This document shows positions 43,572-52,327 of a stretch of DNA of 64,000 nt, in pieces. A model generated the notes under the pieces. The model was not told where the DNA came from. It saw only the letters and a program-made list of their open reading frames with translations, and searched no databases. This stretch comes from Nonomuraea soli (GTDB taxonomy: Bacteria; Actinomycetota; Actinomycetes; Streptosporangiales; Streptosporangiaceae), in assembly GCF_013761175.1 (NCBI RefSeq), contig NZ_JACDUR010000008.1:323875-387874 (forward strand). The letters are read 5' to 3'. The translations under genes and the position numbers were made by a program. The stretch's first letter is position 1, and every line of letters starts with the position of its first letter.

Positions 43572-45040
43572 TTCGCACAGCGTGGACCACCCTCACAACA
43601 AGCCGCGCCCGCCTCATCGGCCTGATAACGGCAACCATGATCACCCTCACCGCAGGCCTCACCCTCGCCGCCACCGCCACCGCCACCTGCGGCAAGTTCG
43701 ACCTCAAAACCCGCACAGAAGTCCTCGAGCCCTGCCCCGCCCCCATCCTCGGCCCCGGCGGCCAAGCCGTCGAAGATAGCCTCTCCTTCGTCCACCAGCC
43801 ATTGCAGGGCGACGGCACCATCACCGTCCGAGTCACCTCCATGACGGGCCGAATCAAGCAACCCCCACCCCCGGGCACGGGAGCGGGCCCACCCCCCGTC
43901 CCCGGCCTCGTGCCATGGGCCAAAGCCGGCCTCATGATCAAGGACGGCATCAACCAGGGCTCCCCGTACGCCGCCATCATGGTGACCGCCGAACACGGCG
44001 TCCGCATGCAGCACAACTTCACGGAGGACACCGCAGGCTCATCCACCAACGGCTACCCGCGCTGGCTACGCCTGACCCGCACCGGCGACACCCTCACCGG
44101 CTCCGAATCAGGCGACGGCAAACAATGGACCGAGGTAGGCAAGGCCAGCCTCGACGGCCTACCCGACACGGTGCAGATCGGCCTCTTCGCCGCCTCCCCA
44201 GGCGCCATCACCAACGGCGCGTCAGGCCCCGAATCACGCTTCGCCGAAGCCACCGCCACCTTCGACCAGCTCACCCCGCAAACGGGCCCCTGGAAATTCG
44301 ACGACATCGGCGTAGAGATGGAACTCGACGGCGTCACTCCGCACCACCCAGGCGCCTTCACCCGCTCAGGTGACACGTTCACGGTGACCGGCGTCGGCGA
44401 CGTCGCCCCCAGCACCAACGGCCAGCCCATCGAGCGCATGCTCATCGGCGGCTTCGCGGCCCTGCTCCTGATCATCGCCGTCGCAACCACCTTCGCCACG
44501 ACCACCCGCCCGCACCGCTATGGCACCACCCTCACCGCCAAGGCGACCGTCATCGGCACAGCATCCTTCGCCGCCGGACTGATCCCCGCCGCCGTCGTGA
44601 TCCCCACCTGCCTGGCGATCCTGCCGTCCAAAGGCGTCCACCCCCATCCAGCCGCCTGGCCGACATACCTCCAACTGATCGTCGGCACCGGCCTTCTCTT
44701 CGCCGCCGTCGCGATCCTCTCCGTCGCCATAGGCACCCTGCTCAAGCGCACCATCCCGGCCGTCACAGCAACCACAACGTTGATCTTCGCCCCCTACCTC
44801 CTCGCACTCGCAGGCATAGGCGAATGGCTCCTCGCAGTCACCCCCGCAGCAGGCTTCGCCATCCAGCAAAGCGTCAGAGAATACGCCCAGGTGGAGGGCC
44901 TGTATTCACCGGCAACGGGCTACTTCCCCCTCCCGCCCTGGGCGGGCCTCGCCATCCTCTGCGCCTACGCAGCCCTGGCCCTGTGGTCAGCGACCAAACT
45001 CCCCAGACGCCAACCACCCGCCCTCTCGATGGTCCAGTGA
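43568..45040 (+). CDS. ABC-2-type permease with an extracytoplasmic DUF1349-like domain
   Basis: 490 residues. One membrane helix near 16-38, then an outside domain of about 250 residues including AGLMIKDGINQGSPYAAIM, VRMQHNFTED and SGDGKQWTEVG, a laminin-G/DUF1349-type beta sandwich, then five helices from about 292 (MLIGGFAALLLIIAVATTFA). Actinobacterial relatives are drug/peptide ABC exporters of the ABC-2 class. No ATPase gene adjoins it, so the transporter is an orphan or uses one elsewhere. GTG start, coupled to the small ORF upstream. Confidence 0.7.
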   Translation: MIRTAWTTLTTSRARLIGLITATMITLTAGLTLAATATATCGKFDLKTRTEVLEPCPAPILGPGGQAVEDSLSFVHQPLQGDGTITVRVTSMTGRIKQPPPPGTGAGPPPVPGLVPWAKAGLMIKDGINQGSPYAAIMVTAEHGVRMQHNFTEDTAGSSTNGYPRWLRLTRTGDTLTGSESGDGKQWTEVGKASLDGLPDTVQIGLFAASPGAITNGASGPESRFAEATATFDQLTPQTGPWKFDDIGVEMELDGVTPHHPGAFTRSGDTFTVTGVGDVAPSTNGQPIERMLIGGFAALLLIIAVATTFATTTRPHRYGTTLTAKATVIGTASFAAGLIPAAVVIPTCLAILPSKGVHPHPAAWPTYLQLIVGTGLLFAAVAILSVAIGTLLKRTIPAVTATTTLIFAPYLLALAGIGEWLLAVTPAAGFAIQQSVREYAQVEGLYSPATGYFPLPPWAGLAILCAYAALALWSATKLPRRQPPALSMVQ

Positions 45041-45658
45041 GAGATCGGGCAAAGGTCCCACAGCGGATGCGCGCCTCCCACCCATCACTACACCCGCCAG
45101 TACGGCACAGCAGGCGATGCGACGCCACACCCCGCTCGACCGGCGTTGTTTCCCCAGCAGCTCCGCAAGCGATCCCTCAACCTCGTCGGCCGACAGCCGT
45201 GCAGTACGCGATGCCCCTCACCGTGCCAACCAACCTCGGCTCTGCACACGACGCCACCCTGCCATTCCGTCGCCGAGCCGAGCACCGGCGCGGGCATACG
45301 CCGCGACTCACGCCAGGCCAGAACAGTGCGACAAACAACGCGACTCTTGCCAGGCCAGAACAGCGCGACAAACGACGTGACTCTCGCCGGGGCAAGCAGC
45401 GGAAGGCGGCCATGACCAGCGCGTCGATCGTGGGGTGGTCGAGGCATCGGCGCGGCACACGACCCTAACTTTCGCCGGGCCAAGACCGGTGCGAACGGAG
45501 ACGCTACCCCGCGCCGGGCCGAGAACGGGATACACGGTGAACGGAAATGCCGAACAGCATGCGCAGCGGCGTCACAGACATGCCACGACCTGAGGAAACG
45601 CGAGGACACACAACGAGGACGATGCCCCCTGACGGCTGTGGGAGCGAGGAAGTCTGCC
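45041..45658. repeat. Gene-poor 618 bp with a 37-bp repeat
   Basis: No convincing gene on either strand. A 37-bp unit, GACTCxCGCCAGGCCAGAAC and on, repeats at 45305, 45342 and 45379 with growing divergence, and looser copies of GCCGGGCCxAGAxCGG follow to about 45530. Looks like decayed or mobile intergenic sequence. Confidence 0.6.
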
Positions 45659-46408
45659 CTACATCCGAGCTTTCAACACATCGACCTCGCAACCCGGCAA
45701 GAACGGGTCGTACCCATGCTCCACCAGCCAGCGAATGGCCAGCAGACTCCGTATCGACCACCACCCGCGAATGACATCGAGATCGACGTCGCTCCCATAC
45801 CCGGCCACGAGGTCGGCGAGGTGCTCCTCCTGCCCAAGCGTCAAAGTAGCGAGATCGTACAGCGCATCCCCTCGGCTCGCCTCCGACCAGTCGATCACAC
45901 CAGTGACCTTGTCACCTTCGAGGAACACATGACAGATCTGCAGGTCGCCGTGAATGAACGCAGGCGTCCAAGGCCGGAGCGCGGCCTCGGCGACCTGGCG
46001 GTTACGCGTGACCAGATCGGCAGGGAGGATGCCGCTCGTGACAAGCAACCCACACTCCTCATCGAGCTCGGACACGATGTCGTCAAGGCTGCGACCTGGC
46101 CATGGCGGCAACGGCGCATCATGCAGCATCCGTACCGCGGCGCCCGCCGCAGCCCAAGCGGCCGGAGAGGAGGTCGAAGGCTCGCCGAGGCGCCCGAGAG
46201 CCGTCCCCCGGACAGCAGCGATAGCGAGCACGGGAGGTTGCCGCCACAACACCTCGGGAGTCGGGACCGGCACCATGGCCATCGCCTCAACCTCGACGTC
46301 GATCCGTGCCTGATCGGTGTCGATCTTCAGGAACACATCACCGACGCGCAGGGTAGCGCGCTGCTGATGGGCGACCACGACCTCGATGATCTCCTTCACG
46401 TCGGCCAT
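45659..46408 (-). CDS. Aminoglycoside phosphotransferase-fold protein
   Basis: 249 residues from ATG 46408; an in-frame GTG at 46435 is possible. Conserved parts are ATLRVGDVFLKID (nucleotide lobe with Lys), PAFIHGDLQICHVFLEGD (HGD catalytic loop), VIDWSEASRGDALYDLATL (metal DxD-type) and WWSIRSLLAIRWLVEHGYDP. This is a well-spread APH subgroup of Streptomyces-type bacteria whose substrate is not known; antibiotic resistance is not implied. Single gene. Confidence 0.8.
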   Translation of the reverse strand: MADVKEIIEVVVAHQQRATLRVGDVFLKIDTDQARIDVEVEAMAMVPVPTPEVLWRQPPVLAIAAVRGTALGRLGEPSTSSPAAWAAAGAAVRMLHDAPLPPWPGRSLDDIVSELDEECGLLVTSGILPADLVTRNRQVAEAALRPWTPAFIHGDLQICHVFLEGDKVTGVIDWSEASRGDALYDLATLTLGQEEHLADLVAGYGSDVDLDVIRGWWSIRSLLAIRWLVEHGYDPFLPGCEVDVLKARM

Positions 46409-46784
46409 TCTCTCGGCGACGACCGCAAGCGTCACCGGATTTTCGCGGCGTGGGTCGAGGCGGAGGTGGGAGGGCGACGCGTAGGGATGACGAACGAGGC
46501 GCCGTTCAGGCGAGCAGCCTCCTTGCGCCGTGGGCTGGTGATGTGGTGGGGCCGGTGGGAGCGCTTGCCGAGTGGTCCGTTGCGGGATGGTCCGGTGCAG
46601 GGTGGGCTGACCCCGCACGGCGGGCAGGGCGGGACGGCGGGCAGGGCGGGACGGCGGGCAGAGCGGTGAGGGGTTCGCGCCGAGGGGTTCGCGCCGGGGG
46701 TTGGGGTCGGGGGTTGGGGGTTGGGGTCGAGGGTCCTCATAGCACAAGCGGTCAACAATCTGGCGTCTGGGGTGGACTTGCAAA
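46409..46784. repeat. Intergenic G-rich repeats and a quadruplex run
   Basis: A 17-bp unit CGGGCAGGGCGGGACGG repeats at 46621, 46638 and (degenerate) 46655. At 46696-46726 five runs of 4-5 G are separated by 2-nt TT/TC loops, a textbook G-quadruplex motif on the plus strand. No gene seen. Confidence 0.7.
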
Positions 46785-46803
46785 GTTGGTTAGCCTAACC
46801 TAA
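46785..46803. promoter_or_regulatory. IdeR/DmdR iron box
   Basis: The minus strand reads TTAGGTTAGGCTAACCAAC, 17 of 19 matches to the IdeR/DtxR consensus TTAGGTTAGGCTAACCTAA. It lies 41 nt before the iron lipoprotein gene, so the uptake operon should be repressed by iron. Confidence 0.9.
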
Positions 46804-46843
46804 CTTATTGCGGAGTTTCCCCCCGAGAGAACAGGAACGCCGC

Positions 46844-47878
46844 ATGCGTGCGCTACGTCCAGCTCTAGTCGTGGCGGCGTTGAGCCTTGTGCTCATCGGC
46901 TGCGGCTCGCAGAACACCGCCGGAACCAGTTCGGCCGCTCAGCCGAGCGGGAGCGGGGCTCCGGCCGCGGCCGGGCCCTGGCAGTTCACCAATGGCGACG
47001 GGCAGGTCGTCAAGGCCGACAAGACCCCCACGCGGATCATCGCCCACGCTGGTGAGGCGGCCGCGCTCATGTCCTTCGGCATCAAGCCGGTCGGCATCTA
47101 CGCCGACGAGTCGGTGAAGACCGACCCCAACCTGAAGGACCTCGACCTCACGGGCATCGAGGTGCTCGGCGAGGAGTGGGGGAAGATCGACGTCGAGAAG
47201 GCCGCAGGGCTGCGTCCCGACCTGATCGTCGCCGACTGGTGGCCCGCTGAGAAGGCGCACAGCGGGCTGGAGGAGGGCGTCGACGAGAAGAGCAAGAAGC
47301 TGAAGGAGCTTGCTCCCATCGTGGGTGTCTCGCAGGGCAAGTCCATCGAGGACCTGGCCAAGGGGTACGAGGACCTGGCCAAGAGCCTGGGCGCCAAGGT
47401 CGACTCTCCGGAGATCGCCGCCAACAAGAAGCGGTTCGAGGAGGCTGTGGCCCGCTTCAAGGAGACGGTGTCGGCCAAGCCCGGCCTGACCGCGCTGGGA
47501 ATGTCGCCCGCCGACGACAAGGTGTACGTCGCCAACCCCGAGTACGCTCCCGAGCTGCTGGACTTCCAGAAGTGGGGGCTGAAGGTCATCAACCCCTCCA
47601 AGCCTGACGCCGACTTCCCGTACTGGGAGTCGCTCAGCTGGGAGAACGCCGACCGGTACCAGCCTGACCTGATCCTGTGGGACGGCCGCTCCTTCAAGCC
47701 GACCTCCAACGACGAGTGGGGGACCAAGCAGCCGACCTGGTTCAAGATCAAGGCTGCGAAGGCTGGGGCTGTCGCCTCCTGGCCGGCTTACTGGATGCAC
47801 ACCTTCGGGCACTTCGCTACGGAGCTGGACAAGCTCACCGAGGCGATCAAGAGTGCCGACGAGAACATCGGTGACTGA
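46844..47878 (+). CDS. Iron-siderophore ABC transporter substrate-binding lipoprotein
   Basis: 344 residues. Signal peptide with lipobox LIGC, Cys20. The Fe-B12 binding-protein fold is seen in PTRIIAHAGEAAALMSFGIKPVG, AAGLRPDLIVADWWPAE, ANPEYAPELLDFQKWGLKVI and YQPDLILWDGRSF (quoted in parts). It captures ferric siderophore outside the membrane and passes it to the FecCD pair. Start ATG at 46844 with AGGA upstream, after the iron box at 46785. Confidence 0.85.
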   Translation: MRALRPALVVAALSLVLIGCGSQNTAGTSSAAQPSGSGAPAAAGPWQFTNGDGQVVKADKTPTRIIAHAGEAAALMSFGIKPVGIYADESVKTDPNLKDLDLTGIEVLGEEWGKIDVEKAAGLRPDLIVADWWPAEKAHSGLEEGVDEKSKKLKELAPIVGVSQGKSIEDLAKGYEDLAKSLGAKVDSPEIAANKKRFEEAVARFKETVSAKPGLTALGMSPADDKVYVANPEYAPELLDFQKWGLKVINPSKPDADFPYWESLSWENADRYQPDLILWDGRSFKPTSNDEWGTKQPTWFKIKAAKAGAVASWPAYWMHTFGHFATELDKLTEAIKSADENIGD

Positions 47879-48240
47879 TCACCGCCGATCGGTGAGGTCT
47901 GGTCACCGCTCGGCGGTGGCCAGACCCTTGGCGGTGGCTAGACCTTTGGCGGTGGTCGGTCGCGTGACGGTGGCCAGGTTCCTGGCGGTGGTCGGTGGCG
48001 TGAGGGTGACTCGCGGCACCGCTTTGGCCCGCTTGTCCGTAATGACGCGCCGCACGGCGGTGACTGGCTGCGCGACGGTGACCGGTTACGCCGCGGCGGT
48101 GCCCCCATCGACCGACAGAGCCCCTGGCCGGGGCACACCTCTCCATGACCGCCGTGCTTCATGACACCTCACGGCATGACCCTCCACACAACCCCACCCA
48201 GGACCATGACTCCACCCACCATGACCCACACCCACGCACG
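47879..48240. other. Gap with hairpin and GGCGGTGG repeats
   Basis: Between the lipoprotein and permease genes. GGTCTGGTCACCGC (47896-47909) pairs with GCGGTGGCCAGACC (47913-47926), one mismatch, a likely terminator or attenuator. Units of about 18 bp built on GGCGGTGG(C/T) follow to about 48000. An in-frame ATG at 48145 would extend the permease by a His/Asp-rich 32 residues. Confidence 0.5.
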
Positions 48241-49266
48241 ATGACAACAACCCTCAAAACGCGCCGGGCCTCCCTCCTCGGGCCGGGGCTCGCGGTGCTG
48301 CTCGTCCTGTTGGCCGTCGCGGCCTTCCTGAGCGTCACGCAGGGAGCCCGCGACATCGGCCTGCCCGAGGTGATGCGCGCGCTCGGCGGCCTGTCGGTCG
48401 ACGAGGCGATCACCAGCACGGTGACCCTGGAGCTGCGGGTGCCGCGCACCCTGCTCGGCATCCTGGTGGGTGCGGCGCTCGGCGTGGCGGGGGCGATCCT
48501 GCAGGGGGTGACCCGCAATCCGCTGGCCGATGCCGGGATCATGGGCATCAACGCGGGCGCCGCCGTCATGGTGGTCTTCGCGATCACGGTGCTGGGCATC
48601 CGGGGTGTCAGCCTCTACATCTGGTTCGCCTTCGCGGGTGCGGTCATCGCGACCCTGCTGGTGTACACGATCGCCTCGATGGGGCGTGAGGGCGCCACGC
48701 CGGTGAAACTGGCGCTGGCGGGGGCGGCGGTGACCGCGGGGCTCATCTCGGTGACGACCGGGATCGTCATGACGAACATCGACGCGCTGCAGGAGCTGCG
48801 GTTCTGGCAGGTGGGCGCGCTCGCCGGGAGGTACATGCCGGTGCTGGTCGGCGTGGCCCCGTTCCTGGTCGTCGCCCTGGTGGTGGCGATGGGGCTCGGC
48901 CGTATGCTCAACGGCCTGGCGCTCGGCGAGGACGTGGCGCGAGGGCTGGGGCAGCGGGTCGGCCTGACCAGGGCGGTCGCCTTCGGCGTGGTCGCGGTGC
49001 TGGCCGGGGCGGCGACGGCGGCCTGCGGGCCGATCGTCTTCATCGGCCTGGTCGTGCCGCACCTGGCGCGGCTGATCTGCGGGCCCGACTACCGGTGGCT
49101 GCTGCCGTACTCCATGCTGCTGGCGCCGATCATCCTGCTGCTGGCCGACGTGCTCGGCCGGGTCGTGGGGGCGCCGGGCGAGCTGCAGGTGGGCGTGGTG
49201 CTCGGGGTGCTGGGCGCGCCGGTGTTCGTGGTGATCGTGCGTTATGGACGGATGTCGGAAGTATGA
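48241..49266 (+). CDS. FecCD-type iron ABC permease 1
   Basis: 341 residues, about nine to ten helices. LRVPRTLLGILVGAALGVAGAILQGVTRNPLADAGIMGINAG (parts LRVPRTLLGILVGAALGVAG and TRNPLADAGIMGINAG) and GPIVFIGLVVPHLAR are classic FecCD motifs. ATG at 48241 gives a normal N-terminus; ATG 48145 is the alternative. Its TGA overlaps the ATG of permease 2 (ATGA). Confidence 0.9.
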   Translation: MTTTLKTRRASLLGPGLAVLLVLLAVAAFLSVTQGARDIGLPEVMRALGGLSVDEAITSTVTLELRVPRTLLGILVGAALGVAGAILQGVTRNPLADAGIMGINAGAAVMVVFAITVLGIRGVSLYIWFAFAGAVIATLLVYTIASMGREGATPVKLALAGAAVTAGLISVTTGIVMTNIDALQELRFWQVGALAGRYMPVLVGVAPFLVVALVVAMGLGRMLNGLALGEDVARGLGQRVGLTRAVAFGVVAVLAGAATAACGPIVFIGLVVPHLARLICGPDYRWLLPYSMLLAPIILLLADVLGRVVGAPGELQVGVVLGVLGAPVFVVIVRYGRMSEV

Positions 49267-50303
49267 CCACCCTGACCGTGGCGAAAGCCGTACGCGCCGA
49301 CCGGCGCCGCCGTACGACCCGCACGGCGGTGGTGACCGGCGGGCTGACCCTCGTGGTCTTCGCGTTGTTCGTGGTCACCATGATGGTGGGCAGCTTCCGG
49401 CTGACCGCCGCGGAGGTGCTCGGGTCGCTGCTCGGCACGATCGACGACCCCAGCCTCGACTTCGTGGTGCTGGGCCTGCGCCTGCCGACGGCCGCGACGG
49501 GGCTGGCCGTGGGGCTCGCCCTGGGAGCGTCGGGGACGATCTTTCAGCATCTGCTGCGCAACCCGCTGGCCTCGCCCGACTTCGTGGGCATGTCGTCGGG
49601 CGCGAGCCTGGCGGCGGTCAGCGGGATCGTGTTCCTGCAGGTCGGCGGCCTGGCAGTGGCCGGGCTCGCGCTGGGAGGAGCGGTGATCGCGGCCCTGCTG
49701 ATGTACCTGCTCGCCTGGAAGGACGGGGTGAGCGGTTACCGGTTCATCCTGATCGGCATCGGTGTGGCGGCGTTCTTCGACGGGCTCATCGGGTTCGTGC
49801 TCACCCGCGCCCAGCTGTTCGAGGCGCGGCAGGCGATGCACTGGCTGACCGGCTCCGTCGGTCAGGCGAACCCGACCGAGTTGCGGCTGCTGCTGGGCGC
49901 GCTGGTGGTGCTGCTGCCGGTGGCGATGATGCTGCAGCGGCAGCTGCGGATGCTCGAGCTCGGCGACGACGCCGCGCGCGGGCTGGGCGTGTCGGCCGAG
50001 TTGTCGCGGGCGGGCCTGCTGGCGACGTCGGTGGTACTTCTGGCGCTGGCCGTGGCGGCCGCGGGGCCGATCGTCTTCGTGGCGCTCGTGGCGGGGCCGA
50101 TCGCCAACCGGCTGCTCGGGCCCGCCACTGGAGGGATCGCCCCCGCCGCGCTCGTGGGCGCCGCCGTACTGCTGACCTCCGACCTCGTCGCCGTCCACCT
50201 GCTGCCCACGCCGCTGCCGACCGGCGTGGTGACCGGCGCGGTCGGCGCGCCGTACCTCCTGTGGCTGCTGGCCACGACCAACCGACAAGGAACAGGCGGA
50301 TGA
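49263..50303 (+). CDS. FecCD-type iron ABC permease 2
   Basis: 346 residues with the same plan: LRLPTAATGLAVGLALGASG, HLLRNPLASPDFVGMSSGAS and AAAGPIVFVALVAGPIANRL. Together with permease 1 it forms the membrane channel for ferric siderophore. The ATG overlaps the upstream stop and its own stop overlaps the ATPase ATG, so the three are tightly coupled. Confidence 0.9.
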   Translation: MTTLTVAKAVRADRRRRTTRTAVVTGGLTLVVFALFVVTMMVGSFRLTAAEVLGSLLGTIDDPSLDFVVLGLRLPTAATGLAVGLALGASGTIFQHLLRNPLASPDFVGMSSGASLAAVSGIVFLQVGGLAVAGLALGGAVIAALLMYLLAWKDGVSGYRFILIGIGVAAFFDGLIGFVLTRAQLFEARQAMHWLTGSVGQANPTELRLLLGALVVLLPVAMMLQRQLRMLELGDDAARGLGVSAELSRAGLLATSVVLLALAVAAAGPIVFVALVAGPIANRLLGPATGGIAPAALVGAAVLLTSDLVAVHLLPTPLPTGVVTGAVGAPYLLWLLATTNRQGTGG

Positions 50304-51076
50304 CCCGACTGCGCGCCGAAGGGCTCTCCCTCGGATACGACGACGCGACGGTCGTCACCAACCTCGACGTGACCGTGCTCGACCGCAAGGTCACCGCCAT
50401 CGTCGGGGCGAACGCCTGCGGCAAGTCGACGCTGCTGCGCGGCATGGCGCGCCTGCTCAAGCCCCGCAAGGGCGCCGTCTACCTCGACGATCGCCCGATG
50501 GCCGAGCTGTCCACGCTGGAGGTGGCCAAGGTGCTGGGGCTGCTGCCCCAGACGCCGGTCGCCCCCGACGGCATCACCGTCGCCGACCTCGTCGGGCGCG
50601 GACGCTACCCGCACCAGGGCTGGTTCCGCCGGTGGACCGAGCGTGACCACGAGGCGGTGACCCTGGCGCTGGCGGCCACCGACACCGCCGACCTGATCGA
50701 CCGCCCGCTGCGCGGCCTGTCGGGCGGGCAGCGGCAGCGCGTCTGGGTGGCGATGGCGCTCGCCCAGGACACCGACCTGCTGCTGCTCGACGAGCCCACC
50801 ACCTACCTCGACATCAACCACCAGGTGGAGCTGCTGCGCCTGCTGCGCAAGCTGAACGGCGAGCAGGGCAAGACGATCGTGGCCGTGCTGCACGACCTGA
50901 ACCTGGCCAGCCGCTACTGCGATCACATCATCGCCATGTCCGACGGCGCGATCGTCGCCGAGGGCACGCCGCAGGAGGTGATCACCGCGGAGCTGGTCGA
51001 GAAGGTGTTCGGCCTGGCCTGCGTGATCGTCACCGACCCCGTCGCGGGCACCCCGATCGTGGTGCCGAGTGAGTAA
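50300..51076 (+). CDS. Iron-siderophore ABC transporter ATPase
   Basis: 258 residues. Walker A GANACGKST (36-44), Q-loop LLPQTP, signature LSGGQ (140-144), Walker B LLLLDEPTT (161-168) and H-loop LHDLN. FepC/FecE type. Drives import by the two FecCD permeases encoded directly before it. End of the operon; a hairpin follows at 51134. Confidence 0.9.
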   Translation: MTRLRAEGLSLGYDDATVVTNLDVTVLDRKVTAIVGANACGKSTLLRGMARLLKPRKGAVYLDDRPMAELSTLEVAKVLGLLPQTPVAPDGITVADLVGRGRYPHQGWFRRWTERDHEAVTLALAATDTADLIDRPLRGLSGGQRQRVWVAMALAQDTDLLLLDEPTTYLDINHQVELLRLLRKLNGEQGKTIVAVLHDLNLASRYCDHIIAMSDGAIVAEGTPQEVITAELVEKVFGLACVIVTDPVAGTPIVVPSE

Positions 51077-51133
51077 AGGGCTGCTGGCAGGTGGAGGGTG
51101 CCTGGGCGGGCGGCAAGGCGCACCGTCGGGTGG

Positions 51134-51156
51134 AGAGCGCCAGGCGAGTGCGCTCT
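51134..51156. terminator. Hairpin between convergent iron and CMD operons
   Basis: AGAGCGC (51134-51140) pairs with GCGCTCT (51150-51156), 9-nt loop, overlapping the stop codon of the convergent gene. Confidence 0.5.
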
Positions 51157-51775
51157 AGCGGGTGAAGTCGTCGGTGATGTCCCGGTTGCCGAACTCGTCG
51201 GGCGCCGGGACCTCGACGATCGGGTCAGGCCGGTCGTCGAACTCCAGCCGCAGCGCCCTCGACATGGTGGCGTGCATCTCGTACAGGCACGTCACGTAGG
51301 TCAGCTCGAGAATCTGCTCGTCGGGCAAATGCTTCCTGAGCACGGCGAAGACCTCGTCGGCGACCCGCCCGCCGTCGAGGACGAGCCCGTCGGTGTAGGC
51401 GAGCACGGCGCGTTCGAGCTCGTCGAAGTGCTCGCTGACCTGCCACGCGGCCACGGCCGCGATCTTCTCCTCCGGTACGGCGAGCGCGCGCAGTTGCTTG
51501 CAGTGCTGCGAATAGACGAACTGCGACTGCCGCGCCCACCCGGCCCGGGTCTGGCCCAGCTCCCGCAGCAGCGGGTCGAGCCCTCCGGAACGGTAGAGCT
51601 GGAAGCCCTGCACGCAGTGTTTGAGTATGCGCGGGTCGAGTGCGAAGACGGTCCACCAGGTGCCGGGGGAGCCCGTGGCGGTGCCCTCCCGGTCGGGGGA
51701 GAAGAGCCTGTCGTAGAAGTAGCGCGTGAGCGAGTCGGTCACCTCGTCGGAGGGGACCTGGCGAAGGCGCGGCAT
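51155..51775 (-). CDS. Carboxymuconolactone decarboxylase-like (AhpD-fold) protein
   Basis: 206 residues, all alpha. FALDPRILKHCVQGFQLYRSGG, SQFVYSQHCKQLRAL and EHFDELERAVLAYTDGLV (quoted in parts) fit CMD/AhpD-like proteins; the usual CxxC of AhpD is reduced to one Cys in QHCKQL. ATG 51775 shares one base with the stop of the VOC gene, so it is the third gene of the CocE operon. May act as decarboxylase or hydrolase in the same pathway. Confidence 0.75.
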   Translation of the reverse strand: MPRLRQVPSDEVTDSLTRYFYDRLFSPDREGTATGSPGTWWTVFALDPRILKHCVQGFQLYRSGGLDPLLRELGQTRAGWARQSQFVYSQHCKQLRALAVPEEKIAAVAAWQVSEHFDELERAVLAYTDGLVLDGGRVADEVFAVLRKHLPDEQILELTYVTCLYEMHATMSRALRLEFDDRPDPIVEVPAPDEFGNRDITDDFTR

Positions 51776-52323
51776 CAGACCGTCCGCTCGGCGGCGGTCT
51801 TGGGCTGGTGGCGCACGTCGGAGGGCAGGTCCAGCTCCCGCAGCCAGCACGCGAACTCGATCAGGATGCCGTCGGGGTCCTTGAAGTAGATCGAGCGCAC
51901 GAACACCCCGTCGTGCACCTCGGGGGCGACGCCGAACTCGCTGTCGTCGTGGTTGAGCAGCACCCCGACGTCGACGCCCTTGGCGATGAGCTTGTCGCGG
52001 TACTCCTCGATCAGCTCGGGCGGCACGTCGAAGGCGATGTGGTTCATCGAGCCGACCGCCGACAGCAGCTCGCCCCGGTCGGGCAGGTTCTTCGGCGCCG
52101 AGACGCCCGGCACCGGTTCGGGGGCGTCGGGGAACCAGAAGAAGGCCAGCGCGTTGCCGCCGCCGCAGTCGAAGAAGAAATGCTGACCCCAGCCCATCGG
52201 CAGCTCGATCGTCTTGATCAGCGGCATGCCCAGGACGCCGGAGTAGAAGTCGACAGTGCGCTCCATGTCCGAGCAGACCAGGGCTAGGTGGTTGACGCCG
52301 CGCAGCTCGAATTCGGTGTTCAT
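51775..52323 (-). CDS. VOC dioxygenase (extradiol-like)
   Basis: 182 residues. Metal ligands His12 (GVNHLALV), His95 (SMNHIAFDV) and Glu156 (GILIEFACW) are all present, the 2-His-1-carboxylate set of type I extradiol dioxygenases and glyoxalases. Probably cleaves or modifies a small aromatic or enol substrate using Fe or Mn. Lies 4 nt after the CocE gene and 1 bp into the CMD gene: one operon. Confidence 0.8.
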   Translation of the reverse strand: MNTEFELRGVNHLALVCSDMERTVDFYSGVLGMPLIKTIELPMGWGQHFFFDCGGGNALAFFWFPDAPEPVPGVSAPKNLPDRGELLSAVGSMNHIAFDVPPELIEEYRDKLIAKGVDVGVLLNHDDSEFGVAPEVHDGVFVRSIYFKDPDGILIEFACWLRELDLPSDVRHQPKTAAERTV

Positions 52324-52327
52324 AGGC

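Noticed and set aside
45305..45395. CRISPR-like 37-bp repeat
   Set aside because: The repeats abut each other with no unique spacers and decay quickly.
45659..46408. Aminoglycoside resistance gene
   Set aside because: The fold is APH, but this subgroup is a common chromosomal family with no shown link to resistance.
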